From positions 85,954-149,953 of the forward strand of contig CAKZOO010000067.1 in NCBI GenBank assembly GCA_937136455.1: a DNA stretch of 64,000 nucleotides, written 5' to 3'. Below the pieces are notes generated by a model, which was not told the DNA's origin, did not search any database, and saw nothing but the letters and a program-made list of their open reading frames with translations. This stretch comes from an uncultured Flavobacteriaceae bacterium (GTDB lineage Bacteria > Bacteroidota > Bacteroidia > Flavobacteriales > Flavobacteriaceae). The position numbers and the translations under genes are program-made. This document shows, in pieces, positions 8,862-18,974 of the stretch (position 1 is the first letter of the stretch; each line of letters begins with the position of its first letter).

Positions 8862-9386
8862 ATGTATCAGAATTACAAAAACGTAGAAACTGTAAAACCA
8901 GGAGGTTTAGAATTAAAAGACCGTTTGGTAGGTGTTCAAAGAGTTACTAAGGTAACAAAAGGGGGTAGAGCCTTCGGATTCTCTGCAATTGTTGTTGTCG
9001 GTGACGAGAACGGTGTTGTAGGGCACGGATTAGGAAAGTCTAAAGAGGTTGCTACTGCAATTTCTAAGGCGATCGAAGACGCTAAGAAAAACTTAGTGCG
9101 TATCCCATTAAATCACGGAACCCTTCCTCATGAGCAAAAAGGAAAATTTGGTGGAGCTAGAGTTTTCATCAAACCTGCATCACACGGTACAGGGGTTATC
9201 GCAGGGGGAGCTTTAAGACACGTATTAGAAGCAGTTGGAGTACACGACTGTCTTTCTAAGTCTCAAGGGTCTTCTAACCCACACAACGTAGTAAAAGCTA
9301 CTTTTGACGCTTTATTGCGTTTAAGAGATGCGAAGACTGTTGCTGCTGAACGCGGTATATCTTTAGAAAAAGTATTTAAAGGATAA
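8862..9386 (+). CDS. rpsE: 30S ribosomal protein S5
   Basis: A 174-residue protein important for decoding accuracy and mRNA unwinding. The double-stranded-RNA-binding-like N-domain has [20 protein letters not shown] and [20 protein letters not shown]; the C-domain has [19 protein letters not shown] and the conserved [20 protein letters not shown]. Six bases separate it from rpmD. Confidence 0.98.
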   Translation: MYQNYKNVETVKPGGLELKDRLVGVQRVTKVTKGGRAFGFSAIVVVGDENGVVGHGLGKSKEVATAISKAIEDAKKNLVRIPLNHGTLPHEQKGKFGGARVFIKPASHGTGVIAGGALRHVLEAVGVHDCLSKSQGSSNPHNVVKATFDALLRLRDAKTVAAERGISLEKVFKG

Positions 9387-9392
9387 GCTATT

Positions 9393-9572
9393 ATGGGAAA
9401 AATTAAAGTTACACAAGTAAAGAGTGCTATTAAGAAGCCTCAAAACCAAAAGCGTATTCTTGAATCATTAGGATTACGTAGAATAGGACAGGTAGTAGAG
9501 CACAATGCTACTCCTGAGATCCTAGGTATGATAAATAAAGTTCAACATTTAGTTTCTTCACAAGAAGCTTAA
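9393..9572 (+). CDS. rpmD: 50S ribosomal protein L30
   Basis: A 59-residue protein translated from the ATG six bases after rpsE. It begins MGKIKVTQVKSAIKKPQNQK and contains LGLRRIGQVVEHNATPEILG, the characteristic core of bacterial L30. Its size and place between rpsE and rplO are standard for the spc operon, which supports the call despite the short length. Confidence 0.95.
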   Translation: MGKIKVTQVKSAIKKPQNQKRILESLGLRRIGQVVEHNATPEILGMINKVQHLVSSQEA

Positions 9573-9587
9573 TTATAAACCAACAAA

Positions 9588-10040
9588 ATGAATTTAAATA
9601 ATTTAAAACCTGCCGAAGGTGCTACCCACAAAGCTGGGAAAGTAGTAGGTAGAGGTCAAGGATCAGGAAAAGGCGGTACTGCCACTCGTGGGCATAAAGG
9701 TGCTAAGTCTAGATCTGGGTATTCAAAGAAAATCGGATTTGAAGGTGGTCAAATGCCTTTACAGAGACGTGTTCCTAAATTCGGTTTCAAGAACATCAAT
9801 AGAAAAGAGTACACAGGAATCAATTTAGATCGTTTACAATTGTTGGTAGACAACGGTACTGTAAAAGATACTGTTGATTTAAATGTATTGATTGAAAATA
9901 GATTAGCAGGTAAGAACGATTTAGTTAAGATTTTAGGTGGTGGAGAACTCAAAGCTGCATTAAAAGTATCTGCTCATAAATTTACTGCATCTGCTAAAGC
10001 TGCAATCGAAGCAGCAGGTGGAGAAGCACTAAGTTTATAA
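9588..10040 (+). CDS. rplO: 50S ribosomal protein L15
   Basis: A 150-residue late-assembly protein with a Gly-rich, basic N-terminal extension that threads into 23S rRNA: VVGRGQGSGKGGTATRGHKG and KIGFEGGQMPLQRRVPKFGF. The globular C-terminal part has VKILGGGELKAALKVSAHKF. It precedes secY by nine bases, the order conserved in most bacteria. Confidence 0.98.
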   Translation: MNLNNLKPAEGATHKAGKVVGRGQGSGKGGTATRGHKGAKSRSGYSKKIGFEGGQMPLQRRVPKFGFKNINRKEYTGINLDRLQLLVDNGTVKDTVDLNVLIENRLAGKNDLVKILGGGELKAALKVSAHKFTASAKAAIEAAGGEALSL

Positions 10041-10049
10041 TCTATTATT

Positions 10050-11393
10050 ATGAAGAAATTTATAGAGATCATATCGAATATTTGGAAGATTGAGGAGTTA
10101 AGAGGAAGAATCTTAATTACTCTTGGTCTATTGTTAGTATACCGTTTTGGAGCACAAATTGTACTTCCAGGGATTGATACGACACAACTAGCTCAATTGT
10201 CTTCTAATACCGATCAAGGTATTTTAGGAATTCTAAACGCTTTTACAGGAGGTGCTTTTGCAAACGCTTCTGTATTCGCATTGGGGATCATGCCTTATAT
10301 CTCTGCTTCAATTGTAGTGCAATTGATGGGAATTGCGATTCCTTATTTGCAAAAACTTCAGAAAGAAGGAGAGAGCGGTAGAAAAACGATTAATCAAATT
10401 ACGCGTTGGTTAACAATAGGGATTTGTGTGGTTCAAGCACCTGCATATCTCTATTCTCTAGGTGCTCTTGGAGTTCCAGATTCAGCCTTCGTATTAGGTA
10501 AGGGACTCGACTTTATGATTCCTTCTATAATTATCTTAGTAACTGGAACTGTATTCGCAATGTGGTTAGGTGAAAAGATTACTGATAAAGGAATCGGAAA
10601 TGGTATCTCTTTATTAATTATGGTGGGTATTATCGCTCGTATGCCTCAGTCATTTGTTCAAGAGTTTATCTCAAGAACTACGACTGGTAACGGTGGAGTG
10701 ATGTTTGTGTTAATCGAGCTTATCCTTTGGTTTGTGGTAATTTTAGCTTCTGTTTTATTGGTGATGGCTACACGTCAAATTCCAGTTCAATACGCTAGAA
10801 GAACTGCTTCAGGAGGAATTGATAAAAATGCTATGGGATCGAGACAATACATTCCTTTAAAACTAAATGCTTCAGGGGTAATGCCAATTATCTTTGCTCA
10901 AGCATTGATGTTTTTACCAGGATTGTTAGGAAGATCTTTTAACGAAACTGCAGTTGGTCAATGGATGGAAGTTCAGTTCCAAGATATTTTTGGTTTGGCT
11001 TACAATATCTTATTTGCGTTCTTAATCATTGTATTTACTTATTTCTATACAGCGATTACAGTTCCTACCAATAAGATGTCAGATGACTTAAAACGCAGTG
11101 GTGGTTTTGTTCCAGGTGTGAAGCCAGGAAAAGAAACAGGAGACTTTTTAGATAAGATTATGTCTTTAATTACGTTACCTGGATCAATTTTCTTAGCTTT
11201 GTTGGCTGTTTTACCAGCGATTGTTGTTAAAGTGTTAGACGTTCAATCAGGTTGGGCGTTATTTTACGGTGGTACTTCTCTCCTTATTATGGTGGGTGTT
11301 GCTATCGATACGGTACAACAAGTAAATGCTTATTTATTAAATCGTCATTACGATGGCTTAATGAAATCAGGTAAAAACAGAAAAGTTTCGTAA
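10050..11393 (+). CDS. secY: Preprotein translocase subunit SecY
   Basis: The central channel of the Sec translocase, 447 residues with ten predicted membrane helices. Features visible include [20 protein letters not shown] in the first periplasmic loop and plug region, [15 protein letters not shown] in helix 2, and [20 protein letters not shown] before helix 5. The cytoplasmic loop with [20 protein letters not shown] matches the C4/C5 region used by SecA and the ribosome. It lies within the ribosomal operon, nine bases after rplO and two before infA. Confidence 0.98.
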   Translation: MKKFIEIISNIWKIEELRGRILITLGLLLVYRFGAQIVLPGIDTTQLAQLSSNTDQGILGILNAFTGGAFANASVFALGIMPYISASIVVQLMGIAIPYLQKLQKEGESGRKTINQITRWLTIGICVVQAPAYLYSLGALGVPDSAFVLGKGLDFMIPSIIILVTGTVFAMWLGEKITDKGIGNGISLLIMVGIIARMPQSFVQEFISRTTTGNGGVMFVLIELILWFVVILASVLLVMATRQIPVQYARRTASGGIDKNAMGSRQYIPLKLNASGVMPIIFAQALMFLPGLLGRSFNETAVGQWMEVQFQDIFGLAYNILFAFLIIVFTYFYTAITVPTNKMSDDLKRSGGFVPGVKPGKETGDFLDKIMSLITLPGSIFLALLAVLPAIVVKVLDVQSGWALFYGGTSLLIMVGVAIDTVQQVNAYLLNRHYDGLMKSGKNRKVS

Positions 11394-11395
11394 GT

Positions 11396-11611
11396 ATGGC
11401 TAAACAATCTGCAATAGAACAAGATGGAAGCATTATCGAAGCATTGTCTAACGCAATGTTTCGAGTAGAATTGGAAAATGGGCATGTAGTTACTGCTCAT
11501 ATTTCTGGAAAGATGCGTATGCACTATATCAAGTTATTACCTGGAGATAAGGTAAAGCTCGAGATGAGTCCATACGATTTAAGTAAAGCGAGAATTACAT
11601 ATAGATATTAA
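11396..11611 (+). CDS. infA: Translation initiation factor IF-1
   Basis: A 71-residue OB-fold protein that binds the A site of the 30S subunit during initiation. Nearly the whole sequence matches the family: [40 protein letters not shown] and [15 protein letters not shown]. It sits between secY and rpmJ with no adk or map gene, the usual arrangement in this phylum. Confidence 0.98.
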   Translation: MAKQSAIEQDGSIIEALSNAMFRVELENGHVVTAHISGKMRMHYIKLLPGDKVKLEMSPYDLSKARITYRY

Positions 11612-11623
11612 GAAACTATTAGG

Positions 11624-11740
11624 ATGAAAGTAAGAGCATCAATTAAGAAAAGAAGTGCCGAGTGCAAGATAGTACGTCGTAAAGGAAGATTGTACGTAAT
11701 TAACAAAAAGAATCCTAGATTTAAACAAAGACAAGGGTAA
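11624..11740 (+). CDS. rpmJ: 50S ribosomal protein L36, zinc-free form
   Basis: A 38-residue protein between infA and rpsM. It begins [20 protein letters not shown] and ends NPRFKQRQG, which identifies L36. The zinc ribbon is incomplete: the first Cys of the usual CxxC is Ser (SAEC), and the third Cys and the His are replaced (INKKNPRF). Only one of four ligands remains, so this is a C-minus form not expected to bind zinc. As far as I recall this is the ordinary version in Bacteroidota. Confidence 0.95.
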   Translation: MKVRASIKKRSAECKIVRRKGRLYVINKKNPRFKQRQG

Positions 11741-11742
11741 TT

Positions 11743-12114
11743 ATGGCAAGAATTGCAGGGGTAGATCTACCCAAACACAAAAGAGGCGTTATCGCGCTAA
11801 CCTATATCTTCGGAGTAGGTAAAAGTAGAGCTAAGGATATTTTAGCAGAAGCTAAAGTAAGTGAAGACACTAAGGTGTCTGACTGGGCTGATGAAGACAT
11901 TGCAGGTATTAGAGCTGCGATTGGTAATTACACTATTGAAGGTGAATTGCGTTCTCAAACTCAAATGAACATCAAACGTTTGATGGACATCGGTTGTTAC
12001 AGAGGAATTCGTCATAGAGCAGGGTTGCCTTTAAGAGGTCAACGCACTAAGAACAACTCTAGAACCAGAAAAGGTAAGAGAAAGACAGTTGCAAACAAGA
12101 AAAAAGCATCATAA
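11743..12114 (+). CDS. rpsM: 30S ribosomal protein S13
   Basis: A 123-residue head protein that touches the P-site tRNA and bridges to L5. Segments are [20 protein letters not shown], the helix-hairpin-helix [19 protein letters not shown] and the C-terminal [21 protein letters not shown] Lys-rich tail follows. It opens the alpha operon part of the cluster two bases after rpmJ. Confidence 0.98.
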   Translation: MARIAGVDLPKHKRGVIALTYIFGVGKSRAKDILAEAKVSEDTKVSDWADEDIAGIRAAIGNYTIEGELRSQTQMNIKRLMDIGCYRGIRHRAGLPLRGQRTKNNSRTRKGKRKTVANKKKAS

Positions 12115-12129
12115 TAATTAAGTAGTATA

Positions 12130-12522
12130 ATGGCAAAGACAAATACAAAATCAGCTAAAAAACGCAATGTGATCATTGAGTCTGTAGGTGAAGCTCATAT
12201 TACTGCTTCATTTAACAACATCATTGTTTCTTTAACAAACAAAAAAGGTGATGTGATCGCTTGGTCTTCAGCAGGTAAGATGGGCTTTAGAGGTTCTAAA
12301 AAGAACACTCCTTACGCAGCTCAATTAGCTTCAGAAGATTGTGCTAAAGTTGCTCACGAAGCAGGTTTACGCAAGGTAAAAGTATTCGTTAAAGGACCTG
12401 GAAATGGTAGAGAATCTGCAATCAGATCTTTACACAATTCTGGAATTGAAGTAACTGAGATCATCGACGTTACTCCATTACCACACAACGGATGTAGACC
12501 ACCAAAAAGAAGAAGAGTTTAA
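12130..12522 (+). CDS. rpsK: 30S ribosomal protein S11
   Basis: A 130-residue platform protein near the mRNA exit. Family segments are [40 protein letters not shown] and the terminal [18 protein letters not shown]. The stop codon is part of the left arm of a long-range stem that closes the structured gap before rpsD. Confidence 0.98.
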   Translation: MAKTNTKSAKKRNVIIESVGEAHITASFNNIIVSLTNKKGDVIAWSSAGKMGFRGSKKNTPYAAQLASEDCAKVAHEAGLRKVKVFVKGPGNGRESAIRSLHNSGIEVTEIIDVTPLPHNGCRPPKRRRV

Positions 12523-12589
12523 TTAAGGCCGAAAGGCATTACAATTCACAGAAGCTGTAGTTACGATTATCGAAGGATAAGCCTTAATT
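12521..12589 (+). promoter_or_regulatory. Structured leader before rpsD (candidate S4 autoregulatory RNA)
   Basis: A perfect nine-pair stem, AATTAAGGC (12521-12529) with GCCTTAATT (12581-12589), closes a 69-base element. Inside are TTATC-GAAG-GATAA (12567-12580), directly adjacent to the right arm, and ACAG-AAG-CTGT near 12548-12558. A GCC-GAAA-GGC hairpin (12528-12537) overlaps the left arm by two bases and so competes with its inner pairs. S4 is the known autoregulator of this operon in other bacteria. Predicted S4 leader families for Bacteroidia and Flavobacteria exist, as I recall, so this may be an instance of one; I could not check. Confidence 0.55.
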
Positions 12590-12617
12590 CATAATCACAG
12601 TTTCAAAATTTTAGAAA

Positions 12618-13223
12618 ATGGCAAGATATTTAGGACCAAAATCAAAAATCGCTCGTAGATTCGGAGAAGCGATATTTGGAGACGACAAATCTTTAGAAAA
12701 GAGAAATTACGCTCCAGGACAGCACGGACAATCAAGACGCCGTGGAAAACAATCAGAATACGCTGTACAGCTTATGGAAAAGCAAAAAGCAAAGTACACT
12801 TACGGTATTCTTGAAAAACAATTTAGAAACTTATTTGACAAAGCAAACCGTTCTAAAGGGGTAACAGGTGAGGTTTTACTTCAACTTTGTGAGTCTCGTT
12901 TAGATAACGTAGTATACCGTTTAGGTGTTGCTAGATCAAGATCTGGTGCTAGACAATTAGTTTCTCACCGTCACATTACTGTAAACGGAGAGATTGTTAA
13001 TATTCCTTCTTACCAATTAAAGGCAGGAGATGTTGTAGGAGTAAGAGAAAAGTCAAAGTCGCTTCAGGCGATTAAAGATGCTATCGATTCAAATAGCTCT
13101 GTTTACGAATGGATGACTTGGAATGGAGCAACTATGCAAGGAACTTTTGTAGCTGTTCCTGAAAGACTTCAAATTCCAGAGAATATCAAAGAACAATTAA
13201 TCGTCGAGTTATACTCTAAATAA
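12618..13223 (+). CDS. rpsD: 30S ribosomal protein S4, zinc-free form
   Basis: A 201-residue 16S assembly initiator. It begins [20 protein letters not shown] and has the S4 RNA-binding domain with [20 protein letters not shown] and [20 protein letters not shown]. The N-terminal region lacks the four-cysteine zinc knuckle found in some S4 proteins. In E. coli and Bacillus S4 represses its own synthesis through a structured leader, and here a structured 95-base gap lies directly upstream. Confidence 0.98.
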   Translation: MARYLGPKSKIARRFGEAIFGDDKSLEKRNYAPGQHGQSRRRGKQSEYAVQLMEKQKAKYTYGILEKQFRNLFDKANRSKGVTGEVLLQLCESRLDNVVYRLGVARSRSGARQLVSHRHITVNGEIVNIPSYQLKAGDVVGVREKSKSLQAIKDAIDSNSSVYEWMTWNGATMQGTFVAVPERLQIPENIKEQLIVELYSK

Positions 13224-13241
13224 TCAACACAAGATCCTATT

Positions 13242-14234
13242 ATGGCATTATTTAATTTTCAAAAGCCCGATAAGGTTATCATGATTAATTCAACAGATTT
13301 TGAAGGGAAATTCGAATTTCGTCCTTTGGAACCTGGTTATGGATTAACCGTTGGTAATGCTTTAAGAAGAGTGATGCTTTCTGCATTAGAAGGTTTCGCT
13401 ATTTCATCGGTACGCATAGATAAAGTTGAACACGAGTTTTCTGTAATACCTGGTGTTGTAGAAGATGTTACTGAAATCATCTTAAACTTAAAACAAGTAC
13501 GTTTTAAAAGACAGATTGACGATGTAGAAAACGAAACAGTACAAGTTTCTGTTAGTGGTAAGAATCAACTTACTGCTGGAGATATTCAAAAGCACATCTC
13601 AGGTTTTCAAGTATTGAACCCTGATTTAGTGATTTGCAATATGGAATCTGATGTTAACTTCACAATGGATCTTTATATTGAAAAAGGTCGTGGATACGTT
13701 CCAGCTGAAGAAAACAAAAAATCAGGTGCTCCAATTGGAACTATTGCTATCGATTCGATCTTTACTCCAATTAAAAACGTTAAGTACTCTATTGAGAACT
13801 TCCGTGTTGAGCAAAAGACCGATTACGAAAAGTTAGTTTTTGAAATTAGTTCTGATGGTTCAATTCATCCAAAAGATGCATTGACTGAAGCTGCTAAAGT
13901 TTTAATTCACCACTTTATGTTGTTCTCTGATGAGCGTATCACCCTTGAGGCTGATGAAATTGCTCAAACGGAGACTTATGATGAAGAGTCATTACACATG
14001 CGTCAGTTGTTAAAAACAAAGCTTGTTGATATGGATCTTTCTGTAAGAGCATTAAACTGTTTGAAAGCTGCTGAAGTTGATACCTTAGGTGACTTAGTGT
14101 CCTTCAACAAAAACGACTTGATGAAGTTTAGAAACTTTGGTAAGAAATCATTAACAGAATTAGAAGAGTTAGTGATTAACAAAGGATTGAGTTTCGGAAT
14201 GGACTTGTCAAAATATAAATTAGATAGAGATTAA
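13242..14234 (+). CDS. rpoA: RNA polymerase alpha subunit
   Basis: The 330-residue alpha subunit that nucleates RNA polymerase assembly and contacts activators. The N-terminal domain has [20 protein letters not shown] and [20 protein letters not shown], the dimerisation region. After a linker near residue 240 the C-terminal domain has [20 protein letters not shown] and the helix-hairpin-helix [20 protein letters not shown]. It lies between rpsD and rplQ, as in nearly all bacteria. Confidence 0.98.
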   Translation: MALFNFQKPDKVIMINSTDFEGKFEFRPLEPGYGLTVGNALRRVMLSALEGFAISSVRIDKVEHEFSVIPGVVEDVTEIILNLKQVRFKRQIDDVENETVQVSVSGKNQLTAGDIQKHISGFQVLNPDLVICNMESDVNFTMDLYIEKGRGYVPAEENKKSGAPIGTIAIDSIFTPIKNVKYSIENFRVEQKTDYEKLVFEISSDGSIHPKDALTEAAKVLIHHFMLFSDERITLEADEIAQTETYDEESLHMRQLLKTKLVDMDLSVRALNCLKAAEVDTLGDLVSFNKNDLMKFRNFGKKSLTELEELVINKGLSFGMDLSKYKLDRD

Positions 14235-14240
14235 TCAATC

Positions 14241-14255
14241 CAAAGCTCTGCTTTG
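14241..14255 (+). repeat. Short inverted repeat between rpoA and rplQ
   Basis: CAAAGC-TCT-GCTTTG is a perfect six-pair repeat with a three-base loop in the 39-base gap. There is no following T-run, so it is not a terminator. It could slow ribosomes or protect an mRNA end, or be chance. Confidence 0.3.
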
Positions 14256-14273
14256 TGATAAAGAAATAGAACA

Positions 14274-14819
14274 ATGAGACACGGTAAAAAAGTTAATCAT
14301 TTAGGAAGAAAGAAAGCGCATAGAACTGCTATGCTTGCTAATATGGCATGTTCGTTAATTGAGCACAAACGCATCAATACTACTGTAGCTAAAGCTAAAG
14401 CATTGAAAGTTTTTGTTGAACCGATCATTACTAAGGCAAAAGCTGAAAACAACCAGACCACTGAAAAAGGTACTCACAACAGACGTGTTGCTTTCTCAAG
14501 ATTGAGAGATAAGAATGCGGTTACTGAGTTATTTTCTACAGTATCTGAAAAAGTAGCAGATCGTCAAGGAGGTTATACTCGTATCATCAAATTAGGAAAC
14601 CGTTTAGGGGATAATGCTGATATGGCGATGATCGAGCTTGTTGACTTTAACGAATTGTACAACGCTGATAAGCCTAAAGCTAAGAAAACGCGTAGAAAGA
14701 AGAAATCATCAGCTCCTGAAGTTGCAGCTCCAGAAGTTGTAGCTGAAGAAACTGTAGCAGAAGCACCAGCTGAAGCTGCTGAAGATGTAAAAGAAGATGA
14801 AGCAAATGACAAACAATAA
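14274..14819 (+). CDS. rplQ: 50S ribosomal protein L17 with charged C-terminal tail
   Basis: The first ~125 residues are a normal L17: [40 protein letters not shown] and [20 protein letters not shown]. The protein is 181 residues against about 120-130 in E. coli and Bacillus. The extra ~50 residues are a basic patch ([12 protein letters not shown]) followed by an acidic Ala/Pro/Glu/Val-rich stretch with APEV repeats, ending EDEANDKQ. The tail is probably disordered. The gene is the last of the ribosomal cluster and is followed by a strong terminator. Confidence 0.97.
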   Translation: MRHGKKVNHLGRKKAHRTAMLANMACSLIEHKRINTTVAKAKALKVFVEPIITKAKAENNQTTEKGTHNRRVAFSRLRDKNAVTELFSTVSEKVADRQGGYTRIIKLGNRLGDNADMAMIELVDFNELYNADKPKAKKTRRKKKSSAPEVAAPEVVAEETVAEAPAEAAEDVKEDEANDKQ

Positions 14820-14845
14820 TGTTTATTTGTTTTTAAAATAGAATT

Positions 14846-14878
14846 AAGGATAAGTCTTTTGCTTATCCTTTTTTTTTG
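14846..14878 (+). terminator. Intrinsic terminator of the ribosomal protein cluster
   Basis: AAGGATAAG and CTTATCCTT form a perfect nine-pair stem with a seven-base loop, followed by a run of T residues. It lies 26 bases after rplQ and ends the ribosomal transcription unit before carA. Confidence 0.9.
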
Positions 14879-14906
14879 TTTTTTTGTGAACTGAAACAAT
14901 TGATTT

Positions 14907-16007
14907 ATGAAATACACAACTAGAAAACCAGCATTGATCTTATTAGAAGATGGAACTATTTTTCACGGTAAAGCCGTTGGAGGAAAAGAAGGGACTTCTT
15001 TTGGAGAAGTATGTTTTAATACCGGAATGACCGGATACCAGGAAATTTTTACGGATCCATCATATTTTGGTCAACTCATGGTTACCACCAATGCACATAT
15101 TGGTAATTATGGGGCAACAGAGGTAGATACCGAATCTGATAGTGTAAAAATAGCTGGTTTGATTTGTAAGAATTTTTCTTATACCTATTCAAGAGATTTA
15201 GCACAGGAATCACTTGAAGATTTTATAAACAAAAGCAATTTATTCGCGATCTCCGATGTGGATACCAGAGCACTCGTAAGTTATATTCGCGATAATGGTG
15301 CGATGAATGCTGTCATAACTACCGATGTCGATAATTTAGATACAATTGCTAAAGAGTTAGCTGCATTTCCATCGATGAAAGGTTTGGAACTCGCATCTAA
15401 GGTATCGACTAAAGAACCTTATTTTTACGGTGATGAAAATGCTTCTGTGAAGATTGCTGCATTAGATATCGGTATAAAGAAAAATATCTTGAGAAATTTT
15501 GCGAAGCGCGGAGCTTACGTAAAGGTGTTTCCTTACAATACACCATTTTCAGAATTAGAGGCTTTTAATCCTAATGCTTATTTTATTTCAAATGGTCCTG
15601 GAGATCCAGAACCATTAGCAGAATCGATTGAATGCGCGAAGGGAATGATCGAAAGTGGAAAGCCGACATTTGGTATTTGTTTAGGGCATCAAGTGATCGC
15701 ATTAGCAAATGGAATTTCGACTTATAAAATGCACAATGGACACAGAGGAATCAACCACCCTGTTAAAAATTTAAAAACAGGTAAGGGTGAAATCACTTCA
15801 CAAAACCACGGTTTTGCGGTTAACAGAGAAGAATTGGAAGCGAACCCCAATTTGGAACTCACTCACGTACATCTCAACGATAATACGGTGATGGGAATTA
15901 AAATGAAAGACAAGGATGTCTTTTCAGTGCAATACCATCCAGAAGCTAGTCCAGGACCAAATGACGCTAATTATCTATTCGACGATTTCTTCCAATTGAT
16001 GAATTAG
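14907..16007 (+). CDS. carA: Carbamoyl-phosphate synthase small (glutaminase) subunit
   Basis: Hydrolyses glutamine and passes ammonia to CarB for carbamoyl phosphate synthesis, the first step of pyrimidine and arginine synthesis. The 366-residue protein has the CarA N-domain (GEVCFNTGMTGYQEIFTDPS) and a class I glutamine amidotransferase domain. The nucleophile Cys is in TFGICLGHQVIA, and the His-Glu pair is in VQYHPEASPGP. No carB lies in the window. It follows the rplQ terminator by 28 bases, so it needs its own promoter, which I could not identify. Confidence 0.97.
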   Translation: MKYTTRKPALILLEDGTIFHGKAVGGKEGTSFGEVCFNTGMTGYQEIFTDPSYFGQLMVTTNAHIGNYGATEVDTESDSVKIAGLICKNFSYTYSRDLAQESLEDFINKSNLFAISDVDTRALVSYIRDNGAMNAVITTDVDNLDTIAKELAAFPSMKGLELASKVSTKEPYFYGDENASVKIAALDIGIKKNILRNFAKRGAYVKVFPYNTPFSELEAFNPNAYFISNGPGDPEPLAESIECAKGMIESGKPTFGICLGHQVIALANGISTYKMHNGHRGINHPVKNLKTGKGEITSQNHGFAVNREELEANPNLELTHVHLNDNTVMGIKMKDKDVFSVQYHPEASPGPNDANYLFDDFFQLMN

Positions 16008-16020
16008 TAATTCGCAATAA

Positions 16021-16055
16021 GGTTTGTATTTATTGCTAATAATACAATACAAACT
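16021..16055 (+). repeat. Inverted repeat downstream of carA
   Basis: GTTTGTATT (16022-16030) and AATACAAAC (16046-16054) form a nine-pair stem around a 15-base AT-rich loop, extendable by one G-T pair. It starts 14 bases after carA. The following bases are not T-rich, so termination is possible but weakly supported. Confidence 0.4.
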
Positions 16056-16092
16056 GAATTGATTGACAAAATTTTAAAAAATAATTGAATAG

Positions 16093-16134
16093 GACATATG
16101 TCATAATACGAAAGCATTTGCTTTCATATATTTG
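16093..16134 (+). promoter_or_regulatory. Putative eno promoter with two palindromes
   Basis: TATATTTG at 16127-16134 matches the Bacteroidota -7 consensus TAnnTTTG and lies 22 bases before eno. No convincing TTTG -33 box is seen at the usual distance. Instead the region holds two perfect palindromes: GACATATGTC (16093-16102) and GAAAGC-ATTT-GCTTTC (16110-16125). The second ends one base before the -7 box, a position suited to a regulator. Confidence 0.5.
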
Positions 16135-16144
16135 CAAAAATTAA

Positions 16145-17449
<1,305 letters not shown>

Positions 17450-17471
17450 TCGTTTTACAATAATGAATATC

Positions 17472-17502
17472 AAAGGCGCTTTTCATAAAGGCGCCTTTTT
17501 TT
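17472..17502 (+). terminator. Intrinsic terminator of eno
   Basis: AAAGGCGC and GCGCCTTT pair around an 11-base loop and are followed by a T-run. The GC-rich stem 22 bases after the stop codon is a clear Rho-independent terminator. Confidence 0.9.
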
Positions 17503-17554
17503 GTGATATTTGTCATAATATTCTGTTAATCCATTTATTTACGCACTATATGGA

Positions 17555-17585
17555 TTGTTTTAGTGCAGTCTTTTTATTAATTTTG
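17555..17585 (+). promoter_or_regulatory. Putative gltA promoter
   Basis: TTG at 17555-17557 and TAATTTTG at 17578-17585 are separated by 20 bases, a good match to the Bacteroidota pattern TTTG-N19-TAnnTTTG. Transcription would start near 17590, about 24 bases before the gltA ATG. Confidence 0.6.
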
Positions 17586-17613
17586 AGAACCTTTTAAAAT
17601 CTACACAATCTCA

Positions 17614-18897
17614 ATGAAAAATAAAGCCACATTAGAATATCAAGGAAAAACATATGAGTTTCCTGTAATCGAAGGAACTGAAAATGAACTTGCAATAGAT
17701 ATTAAAACCCTTAGAGCCCAATCAGGAATGATTACAATCGATCCGGGTTATAAAAATACGGGTTCTTGTGAGAGTGGAATTACCTTCTTAGATGGGGAAA
17801 AAGGTATCTTGAGATACAGAGGGTATTCGATTGAAGAATTGGCTGAAAAAGCTTCCTTTTTAGAGGTCGCTTATTTGTTGATTTTTGGAGAACTCCCTAC
17901 AAAGAGAGAGTTGGAAAAATTCCATACGGATATCGTCAATGAATCCATGGTAGATGAGGACATGAAAAAGATCTTGGATGGTTTTCCTAAATCAGCTCAT
18001 CCAATGGGAGTTTTATCTTCATTAACTTCTGCCCTGATTGCATACAATCCTAAATTTGTGAACGTTAGTTCTGAAGAAGAAATGTACGGTGCAATTGTAA
18101 GAATTGTCGCTAAGTTTCCAGTGTTGGTTTCTTGGACTTATAGAAAACAGAAAGGTCTTCCATTAGACTACGGAGATGACTCTTTAGAGTATGTAGAGAA
18201 TTTCATCAAAATGATGTTTAAAAAGCCTAATCACGACTATCAGCGTAACGATACAGTGATTAAGGCAATGAATAAATTATTGATTTTACACGCAGATCAC
18301 GAGCAAAATTGTTCCACATCAACTGTAAGAATTGTTGGTTCTTCTCACGCAGGTTTATTTGCTTCACTGTCTGCAGGTATTTCAGCCCTTTGGGGACCAC
18401 TTCACGGTGGTGCAAACCAAGCCGTACTCGAAATGCTTCAAGCGATTCAAGAAGACGGAGGTGATACTAAAAAATACATGGCAAAAGCCAAAGACAAAAA
18501 CGATCCATTTAGATTGATGGGATTCGGACATCGTGTCTACAAAAACTTTGACCCGCGTGCCCGTATCATTAAAAAAGCTGCAGACGATGTATTGGATGCA
18601 CTTGGGATTGATGATCCTATCTTAACCATAGCAAAAGGTTTAGAGCAAGAAGCTTTAGAAGATCCTTACTTTGTAGAACGCAAATTGTATCCTAATGTGG
18701 ATTTCTATTCTGGAATTATTTACAGAGCACTTGGAATCCCTACAGAAATGTTTACAGTGATGTTTGCACTTGGTAGACTTCCAGGTTGGATTGCACAGTG
18801 GAGAGAGATGCGACTAAATAACGAGCCTATAGGTCGTCCACGTCAAGTTTACGTGGGAGCAACCACTCGAGAATTTGTCTCAATTCAAGATCGATAA
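17614..18897 (+). CDS. gltA: Citrate synthase
   Basis: Condenses acetyl-CoA and oxaloacetate at the entry of the TCA cycle. The 427-residue protein has the N-terminal beta-strand region typical of hexameric type II citrate synthases. Catalytic His residues are in ALWGPLHGGANQAVLEM and GFGHRVYKNFDPRAR, and the catalytic Asp is in PNVDFYSGIIYRALGIP. The TCA enzyme aconitase is encoded 38 kb away in this window, so the two are not in one operon. Own promoter and terminator flank it. Confidence 0.98.
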   Translation: MKNKATLEYQGKTYEFPVIEGTENELAIDIKTLRAQSGMITIDPGYKNTGSCESGITFLDGEKGILRYRGYSIEELAEKASFLEVAYLLIFGELPTKRELEKFHTDIVNESMVDEDMKKILDGFPKSAHPMGVLSSLTSALIAYNPKFVNVSSEEEMYGAIVRIVAKFPVLVSWTYRKQKGLPLDYGDDSLEYVENFIKMMFKKPNHDYQRNDTVIKAMNKLLILHADHEQNCSTSTVRIVGSSHAGLFASLSAGISALWGPLHGGANQAVLEMLQAIQEDGGDTKKYMAKAKDKNDPFRLMGFGHRVYKNFDPRARIIKKAADDVLDALGIDDPILTIAKGLEQEALEDPYFVERKLYPNVDFYSGIIYRALGIPTEMFTVMFALGRLPGWIAQWREMRLNNEPIGRPRQVYVGATTREFVSIQDR

Positions 18898-18902
18898 ATC
18901 TT

Positions 18903-18930
18903 AAGCCCTTTTTAAAAAGGGCTTTTTTTT
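18903..18930 (+). terminator. Intrinsic terminator of gltA
   Basis: AAGCCCTTTTT and AAAAAGGGCTT are perfect complements, followed by further T residues. The central A/T bases would form the loop. It begins six bases after the stop codon. Confidence 0.9.
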
Positions 18931-18944
18931 ATCAAAAAATTAAG

Positions 18945-18952
18945 CATCTTTG
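18945..18952 (+). promoter_or_regulatory. Possible -7 box of the guanidine-enzyme pair
   Basis: CATCTTTG differs in one base from TAnnTTTG and lies 22 bases before the ATG, the same distance as the boxes of eno and ffh. The expected -33 position falls at the end of the gltA terminator T-run. Confidence 0.35.
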
Positions 18953-18974
18953 TAGGATATATAACAATATCCAT

